From the NCBI GenBank assembly GCA_036322835.1, contig AP027304.1, positions 1,798,001-1,862,000 on the forward strand: a stretch of 64,000 nt of DNA. The letters are read 5' to 3'. Every line of letters begins with the position of its first letter. The stretch's first letter is position 1. Shown here piece by piece: positions 1 to 8,232 of this stretch. The stretch is from Tenuifilaceae bacterium CYCD (GTDB taxonomy: Bacteria; Bacteroidota; Bacteroidia; Bacteroidales; Tenuifilaceae). Both the position numbers and the translations under genes were made by a program. The notes beneath the pieces were generated by a model. It was given only the letters and a program-made list of their open reading frames with translations, was not told the origin of the DNA and did no database searches.

Positions 1-294
1 GGACTGATCATCAGTGATTAGGGTGTCGATTTTTGGTTGGTTGCTGTTTTGTTTTTCAGTTTTTACGGGTAAACTATCAACTTTTGCAATGGTAATTGTT
101 GCAATGTGAATTAATGATGTGTCTTTTTTTAGAGCGATATCGCCAATTAGTTTGGCTTGAATCGATTGGAAGGTTGGGTATCGAAGTGCGAAATTCCCAA
201 TTTTGTAAACATTTTGTGGCACAAACCAAGCAATGCCTAAAAGCAATAGAAGTATTGCCGTAAGAAATCCTAAAATTTTATAAGGTTTTATCAT
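1..294 (-). CDS. N-terminal part of an unidentified membrane-anchored protein (cut by window edge)
   Basis: An open frame of 98 codons starts with ATG at 294 and runs leftward off the window without a stop. It begins with a short basic stretch followed by one hydrophobic segment (about residues 7-24), which fits an uncleaved signal anchor. After it come NVYKIGNFALRYPTF and a polar stretch rich in Lys, Asp and Thr. Short N-termini of this style are found in some Bacteroidales SGNH/GDSL-hydrolase-like secreted proteins, but the catalytic part lies outside the window, so the function is not assigned. It is divergent from the interrupted gene at 550. Confidence 0.6.
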   Translation of the reverse strand, partial: MIKPYKILGFLTAILLLLLGIAWFVPQNVYKIGNFALRYPTFQSIQAKLIGDIALKKDTSLIHIATITIAKVDSLPVKTEKQNSNQPKIDTLITDDQS

Positions 295-455
295 TATGGC
301 CTGCCTTTGTTGGATTTAATGCCAAACATTGGGTTAAAAATAGAATAAATTTATTAAAGCCAATTAAATACTGATTTTAAATGTGTTTAAAATTTAATAT
401 AGATTTAGATGGATTGGAATAATGAATTTGTTTTTGGCAAGATTGAAAATTATAA

Positions 456-470
456 AGTATTTGAAATACT
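456..470. promoter_or_regulatory. Short perfect palindrome in the divergent intergenic region
   Basis: AGTATTT-G-AAATACT forms a perfect inverted repeat with 7-base arms, about 80 bases upstream of the start at 550 and inside the 255-base gap between divergent genes. It could be an operator. Nothing else in the gap is recognisable. The gap is AT-rich, so chance is a real alternative. Confidence 0.25.
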
Positions 471-1464
471 CATATGTTATTATTTCCTTTGATATAAGCC
501 AATGGGCTTCATTTTATTTAAAAACAAAACATTAACCAACTATTATGATATGAAAAAGATAATGATTTTATTGCTTTTAGGAATGTTTCTTCTCCTTAAC
601 TTTCATTCAAATGCACAATTTGAAGGCATTAATTTGAATGCCTATAAACTTGCCGATTATAGGTATAATACGTTAGGTACTAGATTGAATGCTGGGAATC
701 AAGGGTATTGTTCTGATTATAAAGATAATATTGGGTCTTATTCATACAAAACAACGTCAAACCAGAATTACATAAACGGTGGTGGTAATGTGGATTTTTC
801 ATCAACCATTTGTAATCGGAAATACCTCGGCTATCATGATGTCCATTTTGGATTTAATACTGATTATAATGAACTCTCAAGTGATTATTCAAACCATGGT
901 TCTTGGTATAATAACGAGTCTTCATACAAATCATCTTCTAATAACTCTGCCTTACAGTTAAATGTTTTATCTGAGAATCGTTTTTATTTGAATTCCGGTT
1001 TTTTCTGGGGTGTTGCTTTGCGAGCGACTCAATCTTATGCACATTCTTACTCTAAAACTGAGGTTGATTCAGATGAAACAAGGCTGTTGGCTAATCTTTT
1101 TGAGTCTGAAAACTTTGCAGCCTTGCAGGTTGGAAAGGGCCGTATCGAGAATGTGACTGATGCTAGGTTGGCAGTTTATATTTTGGATGATCTGCTTAAG
1201 CAGGGGCGTTTGTCACGTACGCCGAACGAAGAGGAGGTGTTTGCTTTTGCTGATTTTATAACTAAAACCTTGAATAATCGGGTAATAGACTCACGCATTA
1301 AAAGAATAAAGGAGTATGTGGCTATTGATTCTTTTTTAGTTTCGAATGGACTATCTAGCAAACCCGATGGCCTTTATTTCGGATTAATTAATGATAACTG
1401 GAATTATGCTCGATCCCAAGCATGGAATACGGGTTCTGAGTGGTATGTAGAGGTTGCTCCGTTT

Positions 1465-1472
1465 TTAGATTA
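1465..1472. repeat. Left 8-bp target site duplication of the IS
   Basis: TTAGATTA directly precedes the left IS end and is repeated exactly at 2472-2479. Eight bases is the duplication length usual for IS1595-family elements. Confidence 0.85.
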
Positions 1473-2471
1473 TATGCATATCCGCTAATGTACCAAAATA
1501 ATTATCTTTACAAAAACACTTGAGATGAATTTTATCGATTTTGTAAAGAAATATCCAGATGAAGCCAGCTGCATAAGACACTTTCGAACCGTTAAGGAGC
1601 GAAAAGGAGTCGTCTGCAAGAAGTGTGGCAATACGCATCATTACTGGAACAAAACCTACAATTCGCACGATTGCAGCAGCTGTGGATACAGAACCACCTT
1701 ACGAAGCGGCACCGTTATGGAGTCATCGAAGCTACCTTTTCAGTACTGGTTGTACGCCATTTACCTGATGACCATGACCAAAAAAGGGATCTCTGCTGCT
1801 GAGGTTCAGCGGCAGCTTGGCCATAAGCGCTACGAACCGATTTGGGCCATGATGCACAAGATCAGATCGGTCATGGGATTGCGCGATGAGCGGTATGAAT
1901 TGGAGGGCGTTGTCGAGCTGGACGATGCCTTTTTCAGAACCCATGCAGAGGACGAAAATGACGAGCTGACCAAAAGAGGAAGAGGCAGTCAGCGGCAAAG
2001 CAAAGTTCTAGTTATGGCCAAAGTTGATCCCAGGCGGGGGCGACCTCGCAGGAACAAAAAGCCATCAGCATTCCGATACGTAAAGATGGTTGTCATTCCG
2101 GACTCTTCGTCGAAAACGATGAACAAAGTAGTCTCAGCGAGCACCAGCTCTTCATCGGTGATTAAGAGTGATGGCTGGCGTGGTTTTAACAAAATCAAAG
2201 AGATAAGCTCCAGACATATCAAAAAGATAGTACCACCCGAGGAGGCTTCAAGAGTACTCCCATGGGTGCATACCATGATTAGCAATGCAAAGAGAAACTT
2301 CTTAGGAGTCAATCACAAAATAAAAGACGTGTACCTGCAAAACTATCTGGACGAGTTTTGTTATAAAACCAATCGAAGATATTTTGGCAAAGAGTTGTTT
2401 GAACGACTTATGGTTGCTGCTGTAGAAGATACTTGGTATGGTAAAATAAGGTATAATTGCGGATAATCATA
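1473..2471 (+). mobile_element. Complete IS1595-family insertion sequence, 999 bp
   Basis: The element is bounded by TATGCATATCCGC at the left. The right end reads TATGATTATCCGC on the opposite strand. These are imperfect terminal inverted repeats whose similarity continues for about 22 bases. It holds one transposase gene (1525-2466) that ends five bases before the right end. The 8-bp flanking duplication and in-frame restoration of the host gene show a single clean insertion without later deletion, which suggests a fairly recent event. Codon use in the transposase is more GC-rich than in the split host gene. Confidence 0.88.
1525..2466 (+). CDS. IS1595-family transposase
   Basis: The 313-residue protein has the IS1595 (ISXO2-like) layout. 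An N-terminal zinc ribbon has CKKCGN at about residues 31-36 and CSSCGY at about 51-56. A helix-turn-helix-like region with GISAAEVQRQLGH follows, and then the DDE-type catalytic domain opening with VELDDAFF at about residues 130-137. Arg/Lys-rich stretches at about 150-180 fit DNA contact. It would cut and paste the surrounding 999-bp element. The frame is intact, so the element may still be active. It is the only gene of the element, and no passenger genes are present. Confidence 0.9.
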   Translation: MNFIDFVKKYPDEASCIRHFRTVKERKGVVCKKCGNTHHYWNKTYNSHDCSSCGYRTTLRSGTVMESSKLPFQYWLYAIYLMTMTKKGISAAEVQRQLGHKRYEPIWAMMHKIRSVMGLRDERYELEGVVELDDAFFRTHAEDENDELTKRGRGSQRQSKVLVMAKVDPRRGRPRRNKKPSAFRYVKMVVIPDSSSKTMNKVVSASTSSSSVIKSDGWRGFNKIKEISSRHIKKIVPPEEASRVLPWVHTMISNAKRNFLGVNHKIKDVYLQNYLDEFCYKTNRRYFGKELFERLMVAAVEDTWYGKIRYNCG

Positions 2472-2479
2472 TTAGATTA
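2472..2479. repeat. Right 8-bp target site duplication of the IS
   Basis: TTAGATTA immediately follows the right IS end and is identical to 1465-1472. The host reading frame resumes from here. Confidence 0.85.
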
Positions 2480-3036
2480 TATTAATAGATTCAATAAGTT
2501 AACACAGGCGTCTGTTACAAAAACAAGAGACGAGTTGTCGGAGTATGGCGTAAGTTTTAATGCAGGTTTCCGTTCAACGTGGATTTCGGGTTTAAAATGG
2601 CAGAAGGGATATAATGTAAATGCTTCGTTCAATATATTTAAGTACGATACTGTTGGTAGCTATTATAGTGGTTATGATTATAAGAGTTTGGAAGGGAAGG
2701 CTAATTATTATATGCTGTATATTCCTAATACTAGAACGGAATTTAGGGGTAGTGCTTATGTTAATATGATTAAGTATTTAAGTGATGATTATAATGATAG
2801 GCTGATTTTAAATCCAGGTGTTTCTGGTTCTTGTAATTACTATTTTTCCGAAAAGTTGCGTTTGGGTGTTGGTGCAAATGTTTTCTATTCATTTAATAAA
2901 GGATATGATCCAACGTCAACTGGCAAGGGAATAGGGTATAGTCTGAGTGCAACTCTCTATTACTATATCTTCTAATTTATTAGTAGACTCTTATTCAAAT
3001 TTGACTCACATTGCACTACAAGTATATTTTTAGTAT

Positions 3037-3057
3037 CTTTCACCAAATTTGTGAAAG
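3037..3057 (+). promoter_or_regulatory. Inverted repeat abutting the start codon of the ArsC-like gene
   Basis: CTTTCAC at 3037-3043 and GTGAAAG at 3051-3057 are perfect 7-base arms around a 7-base loop. The right arm ends one base before the ATG at 3058. In RNA it would form a hairpin covering the ribosome-binding region. As DNA it could be an operator. Confidence 0.35.
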
Positions 3058-3402
3058 ATGCTAAAGATATACCATAACCCACGTTGTAGGAAAAGTAGAG
3101 AGGGATTGGAATACTTGAAAGCCAGGTCGAAAGAATATAAAGTTGTGAACTATTTAACCGATGGCCTAAAAGTTGAAGATATTAAGGAGATACTCTTAAA
3201 ATCGAATTTGAAGCCTATGCAGTTGGTTCGCTTGCAGGAGGATTACTATAAAACCTATTTGAAGGATAAAAATTTTACCGAGGATGAATGGGTGCAAATT
3301 ATCGTGGAGAACCCCAAAATTCTACAGCGTCCCATCGTGGTTGGTAATCATAAGGCAGTATTGGCAAATCCACCCGAAAATATCGATAAACTCATTAAAT
3401 AG
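3058..3402 (+). CDS. ArsC/Spx-family thioredoxin-fold protein (arsenate reductase-like)
   Basis: The protein has 114 residues, the usual size for the ArsC/YffB glutaredoxin-like family. The N-terminal beta-strand leads to NPRCRKSREG, with the single active-site cysteine at residue 10, matching NPxCxxSR of ArsC. PIVVGNHKAVLANPPENI near the C-terminus corresponds to the conserved RP-containing end (ILQRPIVV). The family includes glutathione- or thioredoxin-dependent arsenate reductases and uncharacterised YffB-like members. No ars genes are nearby, so arsenate as substrate is not supported by context. The CAP-domain gene starts eight bases after the stop, so the two are probably co-transcribed. 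Confidence 0.8.
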   Translation: MLKIYHNPRCRKSREGLEYLKARSKEYKVVNYLTDGLKVEDIKEILLKSNLKPMQLVRLQEDYYKTYLKDKNFTEDEWVQIIVENPKILQRPIVVGNHKAVLANPPENIDKLIK

Positions 3403-3409
3403 ATTGGCC

Positions 3410-4264
3410 ATGTTAAGGTATTTCTTATTTTCATTCTTGATGATTTTTGTTCTTAATTGTCAGGTTAACGCTCAAGAAGGTGCAGATGCTTCAGCGTTGG
3501 AGCAGGAAGTTTATGGCATTATCAATAAGCATAGAGTGAGCTTAGGTTTGCGCGAACTTAAAATTAACGATGCCATAAGGGTTGAGGCGGTGAATCATTC
3601 TAAGAATATGGCATCGGGCAAAGTCCCTTTTAGTCATAAGGGATTCGATGAGCGTTTTAATAAATTGGCGACAATTTTTAATATTTCTTCTGGATCGGAG
3701 AATGTTGCGAATGGCCCGGCTGAGGCTCAGAAAATTGTTGAGGGATGGTTGGCTGTGCCTAAGTACAAGGAGAATATCGAGGGCGATTTTAATATGACAG
3801 GAATTGGGGTTGCACAGGCAAAGAACGGATCATTTTTTTATACCCAGATATTTGTTAAAAGTCCGGAAAAGCCTAAGATTGTTGTTGATGAGTTTGAAAA
3901 TGAACTTTTAAGGTTGATTAACGATCATCGAAAAGAGTTAGGGTTAACGGGTTTTACTAAGAATGAACTTATAAAAACAGAGGCCATAAAGTACTCCGAA
4001 CAGATGGCTGCAGGGAAAGTACCAATTGGCCCTCCGAGTTTCGATAGCCCAATTCGTAGGCTTGTTCCTAATATGAATGCTCGGGCCATGGAGGTTGTTG
4101 TTGGTTATGGTTTTAGTACACCAAAAGAGGTTTACGATAGTTGGATGGCCAGTTCTAAGCAGCGCGAAATTATTGAGGGGAGTTTCGATTTAACGGGTAT
4201 TGGCATTACCCAATCGAAGGATGGAAAGGTGTTTGTAACTCAGGTTTTTATTTTAAGCCGATAG
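3410..4264 (+). CDS. Secreted protein with two tandem CAP (SCP/PR-1) domains
   Basis: From the ATG at 3410 the protein has 284 residues with an N-terminal signal peptide ending near VNAQ. An in-frame start further upstream would overlap the ArsC-like gene and lacks a signal. Two repeats of about 125 residues follow. Each starts with E-x-I/L-N-x-HR-x-x-LGL and carries an alpha-helix with the ASGKVP/AAGKVP signature. The first includes FSHKGF, which keeps the CAP histidine; in the second that position reads GPPSFD. Bacterial CAP proteins are extracytoplasmic with mostly unknown function. The duplicated architecture and divergence of the second active site are notable. The gene lies 17 bases before fumarase. 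Confidence 0.8.
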   Translation: MLRYFLFSFLMIFVLNCQVNAQEGADASALEQEVYGIINKHRVSLGLRELKINDAIRVEAVNHSKNMASGKVPFSHKGFDERFNKLATIFNISSGSENVANGPAEAQKIVEGWLAVPKYKENIEGDFNMTGIGVAQAKNGSFFYTQIFVKSPEKPKIVVDEFENELLRLINDHRKELGLTGFTKNELIKTEAIKYSEQMAAGKVPIGPPSFDSPIRRLVPNMNARAMEVVVGYGFSTPKEVYDSWMASSKQREIIEGSFDLTGIGITQSKDGKVFVTQVFILSR

Positions 4265-4281
4265 TCACCAAAATAGATATC

Positions 4282-5904
4282 ATGGCAACTCCTGATTTTT
4301 ACTATCAGGATCGATTTCCCTTGGGAGACGATCAAACAGAATATTACCTTTTAACCAAGGAGTTTGTTTCGCTATCGAAGTTCGAAGGTGAGGAGATTCT
4401 AAAGGTTGATCCAGAAGGTATGGCTGTCCTTGCTAAGGCTGCAATGCACGATACCTCATTTATGCTGCGTACGGAGCATATAAAACAGGTGGCTGCAATA
4501 CTTCAAGATCCAGAGGCCAGCAGAAACGACAAGTTTGTAGCGTTGGTAATTCTTCGAAATGCCGAAATCTCTGCAAAAGGCATCCTTCCGTTTTGCCAGG
4601 ATACTGGAACTGCTACAGTTGTGGCTAAAAAGGGACAAAGAGTTTGGACTGGAGGGAATGACGCTGAGGCTATATCCCGAGGAATTTACAAAACCTATAC
4701 ATTGGAGAATCTTCGTTATTCTCAAACAGTCCCATTGGATATGTACACTGAGAAAAATTCAGGGACAAACCTTCCTGCTCAAATTGACATTTATGCCACA
4801 AAAGGCAATGAGTATGAGTTTATGTTTGTGGCTAAAGGTGGAGGATCTGCCAATAAAAGTATGCTGTTTCAGGAAACAAAGGCATTGCTTAATCCCGAAA
4901 AACTTGAGGCATATTTAATCGATAAAATAAAGAATCTTGGCACTGCAGCCTGCCCTCCATACCATATAGCATTTGTAATTGGCGGAACATCGGCAGAGGA
5001 TACGCTTAAAACGGTAAAACTGGCATCGGCAAAGTATCTTGACACTTTACCAACAAAAGGAAATGAGCACGGACAAGCATTCCGAGATGTTGAACTTGAA
5101 GAAAAAATACTGAAAGCAACTTACGGTATAGGACTTGGCGCTCAGTTTGGCGGTAAGTACATGGCTTTGGATATTAGGATTATTCGATTGCCACGCCACG
5201 GCGCTTCGTGCCCTGTTGGTATTGGTGTTTCGTGTATTGCTGATAGGAATATTAAGGCCAAAATTAACCGCGATGGTATTTGGATTGAGAAATTAGAAAA
5301 CAATCCAGGGCGGTTTATTCCAGAGCAATGGCGTAAGCCCGATGAAAGTGGAGCCGTAAAGGTTGATTTGAATTTGCCAATGCCTAAAATCCTTGCCGAG
5401 TTAAGTAAACATCCTGTTGGAACAAGGCTATCACTGAATGGGACTATAATTGTAGGTCGCGATATTGCTCACGCAAAACTGAAAGAACGAATCGATAAAG
5501 GCGAAGACTTACCCGAATATATCAAAAATCATCCAATTTACTATGCTGGTCCAGCAAAAACACCAGCTGGGATGCCTTCTGGTTCATTTGGACCAACTAC
5601 CGCAGGGCGTATGGATTCATATGTGGATTTATTCCAATCGCAAGGTGGAAGTCTTATTATGATTGCCAAGGGCAACCGTAATCAAGCGGTAACCGATGCC
5701 TGCAAAAAGTACGGTGGATTTTACTTGGGAAGCATTGGTGGTCCTGCAGCTATCCTTGCCGAGGAGAATATCAAAAAGGTTGAACTTATTGAGTACCCTG
5801 AATTGGGAATGGAAGCGATCTACAGAATTGAAGTAGTTGGCTTCCCTGCGTTTATCCTTGTTGATGATAAGGGCAACGATTTCTACAAGCAGGTGATGAA
5901 GTAA
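4282..5904 (+). CDS. Class I (iron-sulfur) fumarate hydratase
   Basis: The 540-residue protein matches the one-chain class I fumarase (FumA/FumB type), which interconverts fumarate and malate with an oxygen-sensitive [4Fe-4S] cluster. Cysteines in the expected settings are visible: [12 protein letters not shown] near residue 112, [15 protein letters not shown] near 230, and [12 protein letters not shown] near 310. The C-terminal beta domain contains [24 protein letters not shown] in two consecutive stretches, then the family's closing AIYRIEV segment. This enzyme would serve a reductive or complete citric-acid branch together with sucCD at 26.6-28.7 kb. ATG start with the preceding gene 17 bases away. 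Confidence 0.95.
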   Translation: MATPDFYYQDRFPLGDDQTEYYLLTKEFVSLSKFEGEEILKVDPEGMAVLAKAAMHDTSFMLRTEHIKQVAAILQDPEASRNDKFVALVILRNAEISAKGILPFCQDTGTATVVAKKGQRVWTGGNDAEAISRGIYKTYTLENLRYSQTVPLDMYTEKNSGTNLPAQIDIYATKGNEYEFMFVAKGGGSANKSMLFQETKALLNPEKLEAYLIDKIKNLGTAACPPYHIAFVIGGTSAEDTLKTVKLASAKYLDTLPTKGNEHGQAFRDVELEEKILKATYGIGLGAQFGGKYMALDIRIIRLPRHGASCPVGIGVSCIADRNIKAKINRDGIWIEKLENNPGRFIPEQWRKPDESGAVKVDLNLPMPKILAELSKHPVGTRLSLNGTIIVGRDIAHAKLKERIDKGEDLPEYIKNHPIYYAGPAKTPAGMPSGSFGPTTAGRMDSYVDLFQSQGGSLIMIAKGNRNQAVTDACKKYGGFYLGSIGGPAAILAEENIKKVELIEYPELGMEAIYRIEVVGFPAFILVDDKGNDFYKQVMK

Positions 5905-5931
5905 CGCATCGATATTAGAATACAATGTTAG

Positions 5932-5946
5932 ACATAAGACTTATGT
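5932..5946. promoter_or_regulatory. Perfect palindrome upstream of mtnA
   Basis: ACATAAG-A-CTTATGT is an inverted repeat with 7-base arms and a one-base centre. It ends 11 bases before the TATCTTTG box at 5958-5965, so it would overlap or touch the -33 region of a mtnA promoter. That placement suits a repressor or activator site. Confidence 0.35.
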
Positions 5947-5957
5947 ACTTAGAGTTG

Positions 5958-5965
5958 TATCTTTG
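5958..5965 (+). promoter_or_regulatory. Candidate Bacteroidota -7 box for mtnA
   Basis: TATCTTTG fits the Bacteroidota -7 consensus TAnnTTTG and lies 40 bases upstream of the mtnA start. No convincing TTTG -33 box was found at 19-21 bases, so the call rests on one box. Confidence 0.35.
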
Positions 5966-6005
5966 TCTGATATCTCGTGTCTAAATTCTAAAATCTACAT
6001 TTATT

Positions 6006-7112
6006 TTGAAAGTTAACGGAAAGCATTACAGGACAATTTGGTTAGAGAAAGGAAATGCGCCTTGCGTGAAAATTATCGACCAGCGTTTTTTACCGCATCA
6101 ATTTGTAATTGAGGACATAGCCAACTTCAACCAAATGGTTGTGGCAATTAAAGATATGCACCTCCGAGGTGCAGGATTAATTGGGGTTGCTGCAGCCTAT
6201 GGTATTTACTTGGCCATTTTAGAGTCTACTAAGACCGATAATTTTGATACAAATCTAACTAGACTAGCCAAAGAACTTGCGGAAACTCGACCCACTGCGG
6301 TAAATCTGATTTGGGCAATTGATAGACAGTTGACCGAAATTGCAAAAGTCAACTCTGCTGATGACAAGATTAAAGTGGCAAAGCAAACTGCCCAGCTAAT
6401 TGCCGATGAAGATGCAAACAGTAGTCAAAGCATAGGCGTATTTGGTGTTGAAATCATTGAGCAAATTAGTAAGGCTAAAAACGGCGATGTTGTAAATATT
6501 CTTACTCATTGTAACGCAGGTTGGCTGGCTTTTGCCGATTATGGCACTGCCACAGCCCCAATTTATGAGGCTCATAAACGAGGAATAAAAGTGCACGTTT
6601 GGGTCGACGAAACCCGACCACGGAATCAGGGCGCATCACTAACAGCCTGGGAGTTGTTGAACGAGGGCGTTCCTCATACCTTAATTCCCGATAATACGGG
6701 AGGTCATCTTATGCAGCACGGAATGGTCGATATGGTTATAACTGGCGCAGACAGGGTAACAAACAATGGCGATGCTGCCAATAAAATTGGCACATACCTT
6801 AAAGCATTGGCCGCTGCCGACAATAAAATTCCTTTTTACATTGCAGCACCATCGTCATCGTTCGATTGGATTTTGACCGATGGTGTTAAGCAAATTCCCA
6901 TTGAGCAACGTCACCCTAACGAGGTTCGTTATATTTCCGGCTTATCAAACGGAAAGGTTGAAGAGGTGTTGATTTGTCCGGAGAATACACCTGTGACCAA
7001 TTACGGCTTTGACGTCACTCCTGCTCGTTTAATAACGGGAATTATAACCGAACGCGGCATTTGCAGTGCAACAACCGAATCTATCCGTTCACTTTATCCC
7101 GAAAAGTTCTAG
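6006..7112 (+). CDS. mtnA: S-methyl-5-thioribose-1-phosphate isomerase
   Basis: The 368-residue protein isomerises methylthioribose-1-phosphate to methylthioribulose-1-phosphate in salvage of methylthioadenosine. It shows the eIF2B-like fold signatures: LRGAGLIGVAAAYG near residue 56, RPTAVNLIWAID, the catalytic cysteine in THCNAGWLA near residue 168, and the catalytic aspartate in ITGADRVTNNGDAANKIGTY. The start is TTG, because no in-frame ATG precedes the conserved VNGKHYRTIWLE N-terminus. The next gene, a class II aldolase, starts three bases after the stop, so the two are a translational unit. No mtnK or deoxyadenosine nucleosidase gene lies alongside. Confidence 0.93.
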   Translation: MKVNGKHYRTIWLEKGNAPCVKIIDQRFLPHQFVIEDIANFNQMVVAIKDMHLRGAGLIGVAAAYGIYLAILESTKTDNFDTNLTRLAKELAETRPTAVNLIWAIDRQLTEIAKVNSADDKIKVAKQTAQLIADEDANSSQSIGVFGVEIIEQISKAKNGDVVNILTHCNAGWLAFADYGTATAPIYEAHKRGIKVHVWVDETRPRNQGASLTAWELLNEGVPHTLIPDNTGGHLMQHGMVDMVITGADRVTNNGDAANKIGTYLKALAAADNKIPFYIAAPSSSFDWILTDGVKQIPIEQRHPNEVRYISGLSNGKVEEVLICPENTPVTNYGFDVTPARLITGIITERGICSATTESIRSLYPEKF

Positions 7113-7115
7113 TTT

Positions 7116-7721
7116 ATGCAGGAGGGAGTTATAAAATTTACCTGTAACTGGACAAAGGCAGAGCCTTTTGCTCCAGAAATCATTGCAGAACTTAACCATT
7201 GGCGTCAGATTCTATATGCAAAAGGCTTAATTGGTCTCGATAAACAGGGAATTGGCTATGGAAACATCAGCATCAGGTATCAGCAAAATCAATTCATTAT
7301 AAGTGGCTCTGGGACTGGACGATTCTCTGAATTAACCAATGAACATTATACCCTGGTGACTGATTTTAATGTTCACGGGAACACAGTCAATGCCGTTGGG
7401 CCAATTATTGCATCGTCTGAATCGATGACACACGCAATACTTTACCAATGCGATCCAAGCATTAATGCTGTTGTACACATTCATCACCGGGTGTTGTGGA
7501 GAAGTTTGATGCACAAAGTGCCTACAACTGATAAAAAGGCAGAGTATGGAACTCCCGAAATGGCCAAGGAGATGGTTCGACTTTACAATAAAACCGAATT
7601 GCCAAAATCAAAATTGTTAGTTATGGAAGGGCACGAGGAGGGTATGGTTTCGTTTGGAGCAGATGTTGAATCTGCCACAAAGATTATTCTCGATAAAATG
7701 ATTGAATTAGGAATTGAATAA
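7116..7721 (+). CDS. Class II aldolase/adducin-family protein, probably acting on methylthioribulose-1-phosphate
   Basis: The 201-residue protein has the class II aldolase/MtnB fold. The zinc-binding residues are all visible: glutamate in SSESMTH, the HIHH pair near residue 126, and a third histidine in MEGHEEGM near residue 171. GYGNISIRY is the phosphate-binding N-terminal motif. Known relatives either dehydrate methylthioribulose-1-phosphate (MtnB) or cleave it to dihydroxyacetone phosphate and a methylthio-aldehyde (Ald2 of the DHAP shunt). Sequence alone does not separate them. The three-base spacing to mtnA strongly ties it to that substrate. No mtnC/mtnD genes are next to it, which slightly favours the aldolase route. 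Confidence 0.8.
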   Translation: MQEGVIKFTCNWTKAEPFAPEIIAELNHWRQILYAKGLIGLDKQGIGYGNISIRYQQNQFIISGSGTGRFSELTNEHYTLVTDFNVHGNTVNAVGPIIASSESMTHAILYQCDPSINAVVHIHHRVLWRSLMHKVPTTDKKAEYGTPEMAKEMVRLYNKTELPKSKLLVMEGHEEGMVSFGADVESATKIILDKMIELGIE

Positions 7722-7736
7722 AAAATTTAATAATTT

Positions 7737-7760
7737 TATAGTTAGTATATTCTAACTATA
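7737..7760. promoter_or_regulatory. Palindromic operator in front of the MarR gene
   Basis: TATAGTTAG at 7737-7745 and CTAACTATA at 7752-7760 are perfect 9-base arms with a 6-base spacer, ending eight bases before the GTG start at 7769. The core TAGTTAG-N6-CTAACT recurs with identical spacing at 8199-8217. It is probably the MarR protein's own binding site. Confidence 0.7.
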
Positions 7761-7768
7761 TTTGATGC

Positions 7769-8185
7769 GTGAATGAACTGGAAAAAATAATATCGAAGTT
7801 ATCCAATATGATGACTCAGGTTGAGGAATCGTCCAAGGAACAATTTGGCCTTTCGGAACTTACCCTCACCCAGATGAATTATTTGGAAACCATCAATCAA
7901 CTCGAAAATCCCAACATAACAGAGTTGGCTACAGCCTTGAAGTTGACTAAGCCAACAGTTACAGTTGCCATCGATAAGTTGATTGAGAAGGAGTATGTTT
8001 ACAAGGTACAATCCGATGAGGATAGGCGAAGTTCTCATTTACACCTTACCGAGAAAGGTAAGAAGATAAATCAAATGCACGATTTTGCTCACAAGCAAAT
8101 AGCCGAATCGGTAGGCAAGAAACTCAGCAAAACTGAAAGGGAAATACTTGTGGTTCTTTTAAATAGAGTTCTATCAAATAAATAA
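7769..8185 (+). CDS. MarR-family transcriptional regulator
   Basis: The 138-residue protein has the MarR winged-helix layout: N-terminal dimerisation helix, a recognition segment NITELATALKLTKPTVTVAIDKLIEK split over residues about 49-75, and the wing with SDEDRRSSHLHLTEKGK, including the DxRS motif, at about 83-100. The start is GTG; the nearby ATGs are out of frame. Its own promoter and that of the P-type ATPase 47 bases downstream carry the same palindrome. It is therefore likely an autoregulated repressor of the ATPase operon. The ligand is unknown. Confidence 0.88.
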   Translation: MNELEKIISKLSNMMTQVEESSKEQFGLSELTLTQMNYLETINQLENPNITELATALKLTKPTVTVAIDKLIEKEYVYKVQSDEDRRSSHLHLTEKGKKINQMHDFAHKQIAESVGKKLSKTEREILVVLLNRVLSNK

Positions 8186-8198
8186 TTTTTTATCAAAT

Positions 8199-8217
8199 TA
8201 GTTAGTATGTACTAACT
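8199..8217. promoter_or_regulatory. Second copy of the MarR operator, in front of the P-type ATPase
   Basis: AGTTAGTA at 8200-8207 and TACTAACT at 8210-8217 form a perfect inverted repeat. It shares the TAGTTAG-N6-CTAACT core with the site at 7737-7760. It ends 15 bases before the ATPase ATG at 8233, in the 47-base gap after marR. Confidence 0.7.
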
Positions 8218-8232
8218 TAAAATTTTTGAATT

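Larger units (their letters stand above)
550..2975 (+). pseudogene. Outer-membrane beta-barrel-like protein gene split by an IS element
   Basis: The 5' part (550-1472) begins with ATGAAAAAG and encodes a signal peptide (leucine-rich core ending near NAQ). A Ser/Tyr/Asn-rich stretch of alternating pattern follows, and then a helical stretch around GKGRIENVTDARLAVYILDD. The 3' part (2480-2975) continues in alternating Tyr/Gly-rich strands and ends in YYYIF, an aromatic C-terminus typical of outer-membrane barrels. Removing the element at 1473-2471 plus one copy of the 8-base duplication joins the parts in frame (…FLDYINRF…) and restores 472 residues. The left part as it stands stops at 1488 after a few IS-encoded residues. 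I chose the ATG at 550 over the one at 502 because it gives a clean signal peptide. The family is not recognised, and the split copy is probably non-functional. Confidence 0.8.

Noticed and set aside
3058-3402. Arsenate resistance operon
   Set aside because: Only the ArsC-like fold is present. There is no ArsR, ArsB/Acr3 or ArsA nearby, so a true arsenate reductase role is not supported.
4559-4918. 119-codon frame inside the fumarase gene
   Set aside because: It lies wholly inside a well-conserved gene in another frame and shows no family features.
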